In this document: positions 34,201-41,554 of the stretch, piece by piece
Layout of the letters: the number at the start of each line of letters is the position of its first letter
Numbering within the stretch: the first letter of the stretch is position 1
Assembly: GCF_000349325.1 (NCBI RefSeq)
Contig: NC_020504.1
Coordinates: forward strand, 4,312,053-4,376,052
Reading direction: 5' to 3'
Length of the DNA: 64,000 bases
Source: Streptomyces davaonensis JCM 4913
Lineage (GTDB): Bacteria; Actinomycetota; Actinomycetes; Streptomycetales; Streptomycetaceae
Translations under genes and position numbers: made by a program
The notes under the pieces: generated by a model
What the model was told of the DNA's origin: nothing
The model's database searches: none
What the model saw: only the letters and a program-made list of their open reading frames with translations

Positions 34201-35735
34201 TCCGGGTACAGCTGGCCCATCATGTTCTGCTGTTCCCGGGCCGCCTTGCGCCGGGCCAGTTCGTTCAGCAGCTCGTTGACCCGGCGGGTGATGCCCTCGG
34301 CGTCGAAGCCGACGAGGGCCACGCAGTCCTGGCCCTGGTCGGGGTTGGTGTGGGGCAGCCAGTGAACCCAGTGCCATTCGGCGCCCGCCTGCGGGGTGGC
34401 CGCCAGGGACACCAGGGAGAGGTCGCGGGGGCTGTGCAGCACCGCCGCCTGGACGGCGGCCCAGCGGGCCGTGGCCAGGGCGCGGGCACGCTCACCGGCG
34501 ACACCGACGACACCGAGCCGGGTGAAGGGGAGGGTGACCGGAACGTCCGGCAGGACGGGGGGTTCCGGACGGTCCTCGTCGTACCCCGTGCCGCCGCGCC
34601 CCATGACGAGCTCGACGTCGGACTCGAGGCCGCCCACGCCGACCCTGAGCAGCATCGCGTCCGGGTCGGTGAGGCGGCGCTCCCAAAGGCGGCGGCGCGG
34701 GCCGGTCGCGAAGAGCAGGAGCTCGGCCGGGTCGGGGGCGTCCACGCGACGGGCGCGCTGCTCCTCCTTGCCGAGGACGACGAGTTCGGCCTCGTGTTCC
34801 GCGAGATCCTTCTTGTACTGCTTCGCCGAGGTCTTGTCCTTCTTCTTGCCCTCGCGGTTCTCACTGAGCCACTGCGCGGCCATCATCATGGGGCTCATCA
34901 GGCAGAACAGCAGCATGTAGATCTGCTTGGTGAGGAAGTACATGCCCAGGCCGAAGAGCATCGGCATGAACGCCAGGATGAACTGGAACCTGGCCTTGTC
35001 GCCCTTGGTGGGCGGCACGGGGACGACCAGCCGCCGCCGGGGCCGCAGCGGGTTCAGGCGCGGGGGGCGGTTGTAGGCGAGGCCGCCCTCGCCCATCAGG
35101 GACAGATGCGCGTCGGGCTCGGTGACCTGATCGAGGACGAGCAGCGAGTCGCCGACGCGTACGACGCCGCCGAGCGGCCAGGACGCGCCATCCTCCACCG
35201 GCTCGTCGTCCAGCAGGACCTCGGTGCCCGCCTCGGGGCTGAGCTTGGTGTCGCCCTTGATGTCGATCGTCACTCGGAGCGCGATCTCCGGCAGTGAAGG
35301 GTCCGCGACGGCCAGCGAGCAGCTTTGCCCCGCCCCTACGGTGGCGGCGCCGACGCCCAGCCGGACGACCCGGCCGGAGGCGGGACCGCCCGCCACCCTG
35401 AGCTCGTACACGCCGACCGGCTCGCCCTTGCGCAGCAGCGGGCCGATCGAGTCGTCGACCGACACGCGTACGCCGTCCCGCAGGACAGTGGCCGCGGGAG
35501 CCGCCGGATCACAGAGCACGCCGTCCGCCCACAAGGACGGCGTTCCGGTCAGCGCCACTCCTTGACCGGGCTGCGCGCCCGGCATGGCTACGACGTTGTG
35601 GGGAAGGGCGGTCCGGTGCCCTTCAGCCGTTATGAGTGCCTGCGCAACGTCGCCGGCCGTCGCGGTGTCGTCCGTGTCGACCACCACGTCCTGCGGCTTA
35701 CCGCCTTCGCCCACGACCGTGACCAGCATCCGCAT
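31287..35735 (-). CDS. eccC: EssC/EccC-type FtsK/SpoIIIE secretion ATPase with N-terminal Ubl and FHA-like regions
   Basis: A protein of about 1482 residues, the motor of the type VII-like system. Residues 1-110 (MRMLVTVVGEGGKPQDVVVD) look ubiquitin-like (EsaB/YukD type), and 111-205 (VGVYELRVAGGPASGRVVRL) look FHA-like. Two membrane helices follow (about 252-287), then three FtsK domains. Domain 1 has a full Walker A (GTTGAGKSE, about 676-684) and Walker B (LVLVIDEFA). Domains 2 and 3 carry GGARSGRST (about 1011) and GPPKSGRST (about 1308), with Arg in place of the P-loop Lys. The start at 35735 fits GGGGAGG better than the ATG at 35744, which abuts it. The FHA fusion is typical of EssC (T7SSb) rather than mycobacterial EccC. 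Confidence 0.85.
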   Translation of the reverse strand: MRMLVTVVGEGGKPQDVVVDTDDTATAGDVAQALITAEGHRTALPHNVVAMPGAQPGQGVALTGTPSLWADGVLCDPAAPAATVLRDGVRVSVDDSIGPLLRKGEPVGVYELRVAGGPASGRVVRLGVGAATVGAGQSCSLAVADPSLPEIALRVTIDIKGDTKLSPEAGTEVLLDDEPVEDGASWPLGGVVRVGDSLLVLDQVTEPDAHLSLMGEGGLAYNRPPRLNPLRPRRRLVVPVPPTKGDKARFQFILAFMPMLFGLGMYFLTKQIYMLLFCLMSPMMMAAQWLSENREGKKKDKTSAKQYKKDLAEHEAELVVLGKEEQRARRVDAPDPAELLLFATGPRRRLWERRLTDPDAMLLRVGVGGLESDVELVMGRGGTGYDEDRPEPPVLPDVPVTLPFTRLGVVGVAGERARALATARWAAVQAAVLHSPRDLSLVSLAATPQAGAEWHWVHWLPHTNPDQGQDCVALVGFDAEGITRRVNELLNELARRKAAREQQNMMGQLYPDANILLILDGARLLRRVPGVPQLLTEGPQYGIIALCIDEDERLLPEECKAVVAWSHDSPHHVRVRGYGMEGVGDILADQVTYELCELLARSLAPVRDVSRDDADAALPTSARLLNLLNMANPSGVDVERIWQAGGSTTAAPIGIAADGPFVLDIRRDGPHALVAGTTGAGKSELLQTIIASLAVANRPDALNYVLIDYKGGSAFMDCARLPHTVGMVSDLDAHLTERALASLAAELHRREKILFDAAAKDIEDYNDTRKLRPELEPMPRLVLVIDEFASLVAELPDFIAGLVDIARRGRSLGVHLVLATQRPAGVVSADIRANTNLRIALRVTDASESMDVIDAADSGAIAKSTPGRMYVRSGAQSLVGVQSARIGGRRPATGQTGPKATLIPLPWNAYARPLPKRQEAEDDGTMVTDLAVLVDAVADGATRMGFGPQRSPWLPPLAEQVTLEELEAYASAPEGADVAPVPYGLIDQPAKQSRTPLALDLVHGEHTLLLGGARSGRSTALRTLGGSLARATSPHDVHVYGIDCGSNALLPLMRLPHVGAIVTRDEPDRVRRLIERLQAEIARRQQLLAMEGASSAAEQRATAAPEDRLPWMVLLLDSWEGFSSTFESYNYGQLLDAAQRIFREGSAVGLKVVMTADRSGLSGHVSSAFRDRMVLRFADPNDYSTAGLQAREVPKNMPPGRALRITDTGVDSTQIGLLAEDPAGQAQVRALRDIAEEARTRYPRIPVARRPLRVDALPQRITASEALALDPDFTAPSRLWSLICVGGDELQPLGIDLEENGPGFVIAGPPKSGRSTLLLAATESLLRAGTPVVLVTPRRSPLRDLEGREGVLGVLNADSRGDDLEDLVEGVSDGTYVVIVDDAELLYDTNLDEALETVIRKGADGGLGVIAAGTTDSLSGQYRGFAVEARKSRNGLLLTPQTPSDGELFGIRLPANSGGGPAGSGLFVSGGSFMPVQAVMNG

Positions 35736-35791
35736 GGTCGCCATCCTCCCCGTCGGCCCTGCGGCCGGATCTGTTGCGTCAGTGAACGGAG

Positions 35792-35813
35792 ACTACTCAG
35801 CAGACACAGTAGT
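35792..35813. repeat. Inverted repeat between kinase and secretion ATPase genes
   Basis: ACTACT (35792-35797) and AGTAGT (35808-35813) are exact inverted arms around a 10-base centre, in the short gap between the kinase stop and the ATPase start. It could be an operator or a weak terminator; there is no T run. Confidence 0.45.
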
Positions 35814-35841
35814 AATGGCCGCTGCGGTGACGGCCACGGGG

Positions 35842-37506
35842 CTAATCGATCCTCGACAGCCGGGACGTCGGGTTCCCCGACTCCTCGCTGTCCGAGGCGT
35901 AGTCGAGGTCATCGCCCACCGGAGTGAGGGTGACCGTCGTGGTCGCCGGGTTGCAGCCCTTGTGGTTGGACTTGGCGCCCACGGAGGTCGCCACGAGCCG
36001 CTTGGCGGACACGGACTTCAGAGTCAGTACGTCATTGCAGACGCCGCCGAGGACGTCCGTCTGGCGGAGGGTGCCCAGCTTCTCGCCCGCCTCCGCCTCC
36101 TTGACGGTGAGGCGGAAGGTACCGAGGGGAAGCTTGCCATCCAGGGCGACCCCTTGGCCCTCCCAGGTGCCGAGGTAGGGGGCGAGGGTGCCCGCGGGGG
36201 TGGCGGCGGAGTCGCTGGGCTCCTGGGAGTAGGACGCTTCGGGTTCTGTCGAACCGGCCTGGTCGGACGCCGAGTTGTCCGGCAGCAGGTCGAATACGAA
36301 CGTCGAGCCCACCGTCACCGCCGCCAACGCGCCGGCCACCGCCAGCGCCACCGTGCAGCTCATCCGACGGCCCCGCCCACCGGCCCCCGGCACCGAGGTC
36401 GCTGCCACGGACACAGACAGCTTGCCGGGCGGCCGAGTGTCCTCCGGTACGGCATCACGCGGCTCGGGAACAACGGGGACGGGAACGTGGACAGGGACCG
36501 GTGGCGGCATGACCGGCGGCGGCCCGAAGTCCCCGACAGGAGCCACAGAACCCGTGGCCGCCATCGATGGACTGCTGAACCCCACCGGCCCCGAAGGCTG
36601 ATCCCCGCCCGCGGCCTCCAGGTTCAGCACCTGCACCGCGCTACGGCTCACCCGCTCCACCAACGCCCCGGGCAGCCACCCCTGAGCCACCAACCCCGCC
36701 GCCCCCTGCGGAGCCAGCCTCCGGGCCAGCTCACCCGGAGTGGGCCGGTCGGCAGGCGTCTTGTTCAGGCACGCCTTCACCACCTCCCGCAACTCGCCCT
36801 CCAGCGAGCCGAGTTCGGGCTCCTCATGCACCACCTTGTAGAGGAGGGCCGCCGAGGAGTCACCGGGGAAGGGCTGCTCCCCCGTCGCCGCGTACGCCAG
36901 CACCGCGCCCAGGGAGAAGACGTCCGCCGCGCCGGTGACGCCCTTGCCGAGGATCTGCTCGGGGGACATGTAGCCGGGCGAGCCGATCGAGACGCCGGTG
37001 GAGGTGAGCGACGCCGTGCCGTCCGTGGCGCGGGCGATGCCGAAGTCGATCAGGAGCGGGCCGTCGAGGGTCAGCAGGACGTTGGACGGCTTGACGTCCC
37101 GGTGCACAAGCCCCAGTTCGTGCACCGCCGTCAGCGCCTCGGCGAGCCCGGCCCCGAGCACTCGTACCGTGTGCTCGGGCAGCGCGCCGGAGTCGGTCAC
37201 CGCTGCCGTCAGGGACGGCCCCGCCGCGTACGCCGTCGCGACCCACGGCACCGACGCCTCCGGGTCGGCGTCCAGGACGGGTGCCGTCCACGCGCCGCCG
37301 ACCCGGCGCGCGGCCTCGACCTCACGCCGGAAGCGGGCCCGGAACTCCTCGTCGAGCGCGAAGTGCGGATGCACGATCTTGACGGCGACCGTGCGGCCAC
37401 CGGCGCTACGGCCCAGGTAGACCCGGCCCATGCCACCGGAGCCGAGCCGGCCGAGCAGCCGGTACGGCCCCACGGTGGTCGGCTCGTCGACTCCGAGCGG
37501 CTGCAT
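35842..37506 (-). CDS. Transmembrane Ser/Thr protein kinase (PASTA-free, extracellular beta domain)
   Basis: A 554-residue Hanks-type kinase. It shows a Gly-rich loop LGSGGMGRVY, Lys43 in VAVKIV, catalytic loop HRDVKPSN (135-142), DFG (154-156) and SPE (181-183), so it should be active. A Pro-rich linker (about 300-370) leads to one membrane helix (CTVALAVAGALAAVTVGSTF, about 384-408) and an outer domain of about 130 residues with two cysteines (GGVCNDVL and NHKGCNPA). ATG 37506 has GGGGGAGGG upstream. It lies 106 bases before the secretion ATPase on the same strand and may phosphorylate a target of the motor's FHA-like region. The layout resembles the Ess component EssB, a pseudokinase. Confidence 0.85.
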   Translation of the reverse strand: MQPLGVDEPTTVGPYRLLGRLGSGGMGRVYLGRSAGGRTVAVKIVHPHFALDEEFRARFRREVEAARRVGGAWTAPVLDADPEASVPWVATAYAAGPSLTAAVTDSGALPEHTVRVLGAGLAEALTAVHELGLVHRDVKPSNVLLTLDGPLLIDFGIARATDGTASLTSTGVSIGSPGYMSPEQILGKGVTGAADVFSLGAVLAYAATGEQPFPGDSSAALLYKVVHEEPELGSLEGELREVVKACLNKTPADRPTPGELARRLAPQGAAGLVAQGWLPGALVERVSRSAVQVLNLEAAGGDQPSGPVGFSSPSMAATGSVAPVGDFGPPPVMPPPVPVHVPVPVVPEPRDAVPEDTRPPGKLSVSVAATSVPGAGGRGRRMSCTVALAVAGALAAVTVGSTFVFDLLPDNSASDQAGSTEPEASYSQEPSDSAATPAGTLAPYLGTWEGQGVALDGKLPLGTFRLTVKEAEAGEKLGTLRQTDVLGGVCNDVLTLKSVSAKRLVATSVGAKSNHKGCNPATTTVTLTPVGDDLDYASDSEESGNPTSRLSRID

Positions 37507-37579
37507 GACGCCCTCCCCCGTAGACACAGAAGCCCGTAGACACAGAAGCCCCCGTAAGACTCCCCAGCAGACTACGACT

Positions 37580-38437
<858 letters not shown>

Positions 38438-38530
38438 CTAGACCCTTTGAGGTACGCTCCAGAATCCGGCCCCGACGTCAACCCATTTTCGGGATCTTCA
38501 AACGTCCGGGTGACGTGATCTTGACCTCTA

Positions 38531-38558
38531 TTGCTTTCGGCTGCCCGCGTGCTAGGCT
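38531..38558 (+). promoter_or_regulatory. Probable promoter of the cold shock gene
   Basis: TTGCTT (38531-38536) and TAGGCT (38553-38558) are spaced 16 bases, a fair vegetative-type promoter. The start point near 38565 would give a leader of about 148 bases before cspA, as is usual for cold shock genes. Confidence 0.55.
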
Positions 38559-38593
38559 CGCCGCAAGTTGCAGTTTGGTTTCCCTTGCAGTAC

Positions 38594-38712
38594 AGAGCCT
38601 GCGGAGCATGTAACCGCGGGCTCTAGTCGTTTTCAGACGTATGCAGTGCGGCATTTGCTCTCACACTTGCAGGTTCTGGAGCAGGGCAACCCTTTGGGCC
38701 CAAGGAGGGCTT
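38594..38712 (+). promoter_or_regulatory. Structured 5' leader of the cold shock gene
   Basis: AGAGCC-T-GCGG (38594-38604) pairs with CCGC-G-GGCTCT (38614-38624), an 11-base stem with a 9-base loop followed by a TTTT run (about 38630), like an attenuator. Just before the start, CCTT (38691-38694) can pair with AAGG (38702-38705) around GGGCCC, covering part of the AAGGAGG ribosome site. Both could make expression temperature-dependent; this is a structural inference. Confidence 0.5.
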
Positions 38713-38916
38713 ATGGCTACCGGAACCGTGAAGTGGTTCAACGCCGAAAAGGGCTTTGGCTTCATCGCCCAGGAGGGCGGCGGCCCCGACGTCTTCGTCC
38801 ACTACTCCGCGATCAACGCGAGCGGCTTCCGTTCGCTGGAGGAGAACCAGCAGGTCTCCTTCGACGTGACCCAGGGCCCGAAGGGCCCGCAGGCGGAGAA
38901 CGTCACCCCCGTCTGA
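38713..38916 (+). CDS. CspA-family cold shock protein
   Basis: A 67-residue single cold-shock domain protein that binds single-stranded RNA/DNA. RNP1 (KGFGFIAQ) and RNP2 (DVFVHYSAI) are intact, and the length is usual. The ribosome site AAGGAGG is strong. It is transcribed alone, with a long leader and a strong terminator. Confidence 0.95.
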   Translation: MATGTVKWFNAEKGFGFIAQEGGGPDVFVHYSAINASGFRSLEENQQVSFDVTQGPKGPQAENVTPV

Positions 38917-38957
38917 GGCGATCCTCGTCTCTGATCCGGACCTGAGAGCAGTACCCA

Positions 38958-38998
38958 AGGAGCCCCGCGCCGCAAGGTGCCGGGGCTCCTGCCTTTTT
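38958..38998 (+). terminator. Rho-independent terminator of the cold shock gene
   Basis: AGGAGCCCCG (38958-38967) pairs with CGGGGCTCCT (38981-38990), a perfect 10-base stem with a 13-base loop, followed by TTTTT at 38994-38998. A textbook terminator on the plus strand. Confidence 0.9.
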
Positions 38999-39010
38999 GC
39001 CGCGATATAC

Positions 39011-39574
39011 CTACACGTGCTGCATGACCAGCACGAACGTCGTCCCGGGCGCCAGCGCCTCGTACGAGTGCGGCACATCCGCGCGGTACGACATGTAGTC
39101 GCCCGGCGCGAGTTCGACCTCCTCGCCCGCCGGACCGGCCTTCACCCGCCCCGTGCTCACGATCAGATGCTCCACCGAACCCGGAATGTGCGGCTCCGAC
39201 TCCCGGGCGGCGCCGGGCTCGGCCCGCAGGTGGTAGATGTCCCGGCGAGCCCCGGGCGGACTGGCGGAGAGCAGGGTGGCCGCGTACTCGGCCTTCTCCG
39301 ACGCCACGGTCGGCCCCTGACCTGCGCGGATCACCTGTACGGCCGGTGTCGGCGGCTCCACCAGCGCGCTGAACGGCACGCCCAGGGCGACACCGAGCGC
39401 CCAGAGCGTCTCCACGCTCGGGTTTCCGCTCGCCGCCTCCAGCTGGGAGAGCGTGGACTTGGCGATTCCGGCGCGTTTGGCCAGCTCGGAGAGGGAGAGG
39501 CCGGTGCGGGCGCGTTCCCTGCGCAGAGAGGAGGCGATCCAGTCGAGGGGGAGCCGGGGCGGGGTGTCGGCCAT
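39011..39574 (-). CDS. XRE-family regulator with C-terminal cupin domain
   Basis: A 187-residue regulator. The N-terminal HTH (about 12-68: RTGLSLSELAKRAGIAKSTL) is of XRE type, and a C-terminal cupin-2 domain (about 115-187) contains SVEHLIVSTGRV, LAPGDYMSYRADVPHSYEAL. Such HTH-cupin proteins often control neighbouring amino-acid or sugar genes by binding a small ligand. It is divergent from azlC (68 bases), so it likely regulates the azlCD pair. Confidence 0.88.
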   Translation of the reverse strand: MADTPPRLPLDWIASSLRRERARTGLSLSELAKRAGIAKSTLSQLEAASGNPSVETLWALGVALGVPFSALVEPPTPAVQVIRAGQGPTVASEKAEYAATLLSASPPGARRDIYHLRAEPGAARESEPHIPGSVEHLIVSTGRVKAGPAGEEVELAPGDYMSYRADVPHSYEALAPGTTFVLVMQHV

Positions 39575-39642
39575 GTCGTTCGCTCCATCGGTACGATCGT
39601 TCGCCTTGACGGACGAGGGGTCTGCTGTCCATCGTAGAGAAC

Positions 39643-40332
39643 ATGCGTACGGCAGAGCGAACAGCGCGGGTGTCCCGTGAGCTGGCCCGGGATGCGTCCC
39701 TGGTCTGGGTCGCGAGCGGGGTGGTGGGGGTTTCCTTCGGGGCGATCGCGGTGGGCGGGGGGTTGCCCGTCTGGGTGCCCGTCGTGATGTCGGTGCTCGT
39801 GTACGCGGGATCGGCGCAGTTCAGCGCCGTGGGAGTACTGCTCGCCGGGGGCGGTCCGTTGGCCGCTGCCGCGACCGGGCTGCTGCTCAACACCCGTACC
39901 GCCGCCTTCAGCCTGGCCGTGGCGGACATCCTCGGTTCCGGCGGCCGGCTGTCCCGGCTGCTCGGCGCCCATCTGGTGACGGACGAGACGGTGGCGTTCG
40001 CGCTGGCCCAGGCGGACGCGGAACGGCGGCGGGCCGCGTTCTGGGTTTCCGGGGTCGGGCTGTTCGTGGTGTGGAACGTCGGGGTCCTGGCGGGCGCGCT
40101 CGCGGGCACGGCCCTCGGCGATACGGCGGTCTACGGACTGGACGCGGCCTTCCCCGCGGTCCTGGTCGCGCTGGTCCTGCCGACCCTGCGCGAGGACGCG
40201 GCCGTGCGCAGGTGCGCGGTGGTCGGGGCGGCGGTCGCGCTGGCCGTGTCGTCGGTGGTCCCGGCGGGGGTGCCGGTGCTGCTCGCGCTGGCGGGGCTGC
40301 TGTTCTACGGCCGTAAAGCGGGTGCGGCATGA
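39643..40332 (+). CDS. azlC: AzlC-like branched-chain amino-acid exporter subunit
   Basis: A 229-residue membrane protein with the AzlC start (GVSFGAIAVGGGLPVWVPVVMS, here shown in part) and AGSAQFSAVGVLLAGGG, followed by several helices (LVALVLPTL, VALAVSSVVPAGVPVLLALAG). AzlC and AzlD form a two-subunit exporter for branched-chain amino acids or analogues. It overlaps azlD by four bases (ATGA). Confidence 0.9.
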   Translation: MRTAERTARVSRELARDASLVWVASGVVGVSFGAIAVGGGLPVWVPVVMSVLVYAGSAQFSAVGVLLAGGGPLAAAATGLLLNTRTAAFSLAVADILGSGGRLSRLLGAHLVTDETVAFALAQADAERRRAAFWVSGVGLFVVWNVGVLAGALAGTALGDTAVYGLDAAFPAVLVALVLPTLREDAAVRRCAVVGAAVALAVSSVVPAGVPVLLALAGLLFYGRKAGAA

Positions 40333-40643
40333 GCGCGACCGTCGCCATGATCCTGGCGCTGGCCGTCGGGACCTACGCCTTCCGGCTGGTCGGGCCCGTG
40401 CTGCACGGCCGGGTGGAGCTGTCCTCCCGGGTGCGGGAGCTGCTGTCCGCCGGGGCGGTGGTGCTGCTGGCGGCGCTGCTGGCGACGGGGGCCCTGACGG
40501 AGGGCGGCGGGTTCGCGGGCTGGGCCCGCCCGGCCGGGGTACTCGTCGGAGGCGTACTGGCGTGGCGGAAGGCGCCGTTCGTGGTGGTGGTCCTGGGCGC
40601 GGCAGGGGTCGCGGCGGGCTTGCGGTGGCTGGGAGTGCCGTAA
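40329..40643 (+). CDS. azlD: AzlD-like small subunit of the exporter
   Basis: A 104-residue membrane protein with four helices. The AzlD signature TYAFRLVGPVL and AWRKAPFVVVVLGAAGVAAG are present. It is translated in overlap with azlC, the fixed partner order of this family. Confidence 0.88.
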   Translation: MSATVAMILALAVGTYAFRLVGPVLHGRVELSSRVRELLSAGAVVLLAALLATGALTEGGGFAGWARPAGVLVGGVLAWRKAPFVVVVLGAAGVAAGLRWLGVP

Positions 40644-40776
40644 AGCCATCCCAGCCCTCCCGATGAGAGCCCTCCCAGTGTCCTCCCGATGAGTTTCGGG
40701 CGGGGCACGGGTCTCCACTCACGGGCGTCGATGCGACGCTGCCCGCATACGAGACCGAGACCGCTCGGAGGACGTC

Positions 40777-41541
40777 ATGACGACCACCCCGCTCCCCGGC
40801 CGTCCGCCCATCGTGGATCTGGACGCCTGGCGCACCGCCCGGGACGAGCTGCTGGTCCGCGAGAAGGCGCACACCCACGAGGGGGATGCCATCGCGGCGG
40901 CCCGGCGCCGGCTGCCGATGGTGGAGTTCGACGGGAAGACGGAGGTGGTCGGGGCCGACGGGCCCGTGCCGTTCCTGGACCTCTTCCAGGGGCGGGACGA
41001 ACTCGTCGTGTACCAGCACATGTGGTACGACGGCGCCCCGCCCCAGGGGCAGTGCGAAGGCTGCACCACCACCGCCTGGCACCTGAAGGACGCCGTGTAC
41101 CTCAACGCCCGCGGTGTCTCCTTCGCCTTCCTGACCACGGGCCCGTGGGAGGAGGTGGCCGCCTTCGTCGAGTTCATGGGCTACACCCAGCCCTGGTACT
41201 CGGTGCGGGACACGCCCCCGCCGGTCGGCGGCGAGATGGGCTACCTCTCCTCCTTCCTCCGCGACGGCGACCGCACCTTCCTCACCTACTCCACGACGGG
41301 CCGCGGCACCGAGCGGGCCAACAGCGCCCTGGGCCTGCTCGACATGACGCCCTACGGCCGCGGCGAGGCATGGGAGGACAAGCCGGAGGGCTGGCCCGAG
41401 GGCGACGTCCCGTGCTGGTTCTGGCGCTCGGACGCGGACGGGAACGCCACCTGGGGCCCGACCAGCCGCCCCGCACCGCAGTGGACCCGCCCCGGCGCGA
41501 CCCCCGTGGAGACCCTCGGCAGGAAGGGCGGCTGGCACTGA
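40777..41541 (+). CDS. DUF899 thioredoxin-like protein
   Basis: A 254-residue protein of the DUF899 family. Features are RRRLPMVEFDGKTEVVGADG, FLDLFQGRDELVVYQHMWYD, the CEGCTTTAWHL box in the thioredoxin-like core and FLTYSTTGRGTERANSALGL. The redox-type CxxC is present, but the reaction is unknown. It is preceded by a GGAGG site and has no operon partner. Confidence 0.88.
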   Translation: MTTTPLPGRPPIVDLDAWRTARDELLVREKAHTHEGDAIAAARRRLPMVEFDGKTEVVGADGPVPFLDLFQGRDELVVYQHMWYDGAPPQGQCEGCTTTAWHLKDAVYLNARGVSFAFLTTGPWEEVAAFVEFMGYTQPWYSVRDTPPPVGGEMGYLSSFLRDGDRTFLTYSTTGRGTERANSALGLLDMTPYGRGEAWEDKPEGWPEGDVPCWFWRSDADGNATWGPTSRPAPQWTRPGATPVETLGRKGGWH

Positions 41542-41554
41542 CCGTGGCCTGTGA

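Noticed and set aside
30753..35297. Very long open frame antisense to the secretion ATPase
   Set aside because: Arg/Gly/Val-rich composition typical of GC-driven shadow frames; the opposite strand has clear ATPase motifs.
35742..35744. ATG at 35744 as start of the motor
   Set aside because: It touches the GGGGAGG site with no spacing; the ATG at 35735 is spaced properly.
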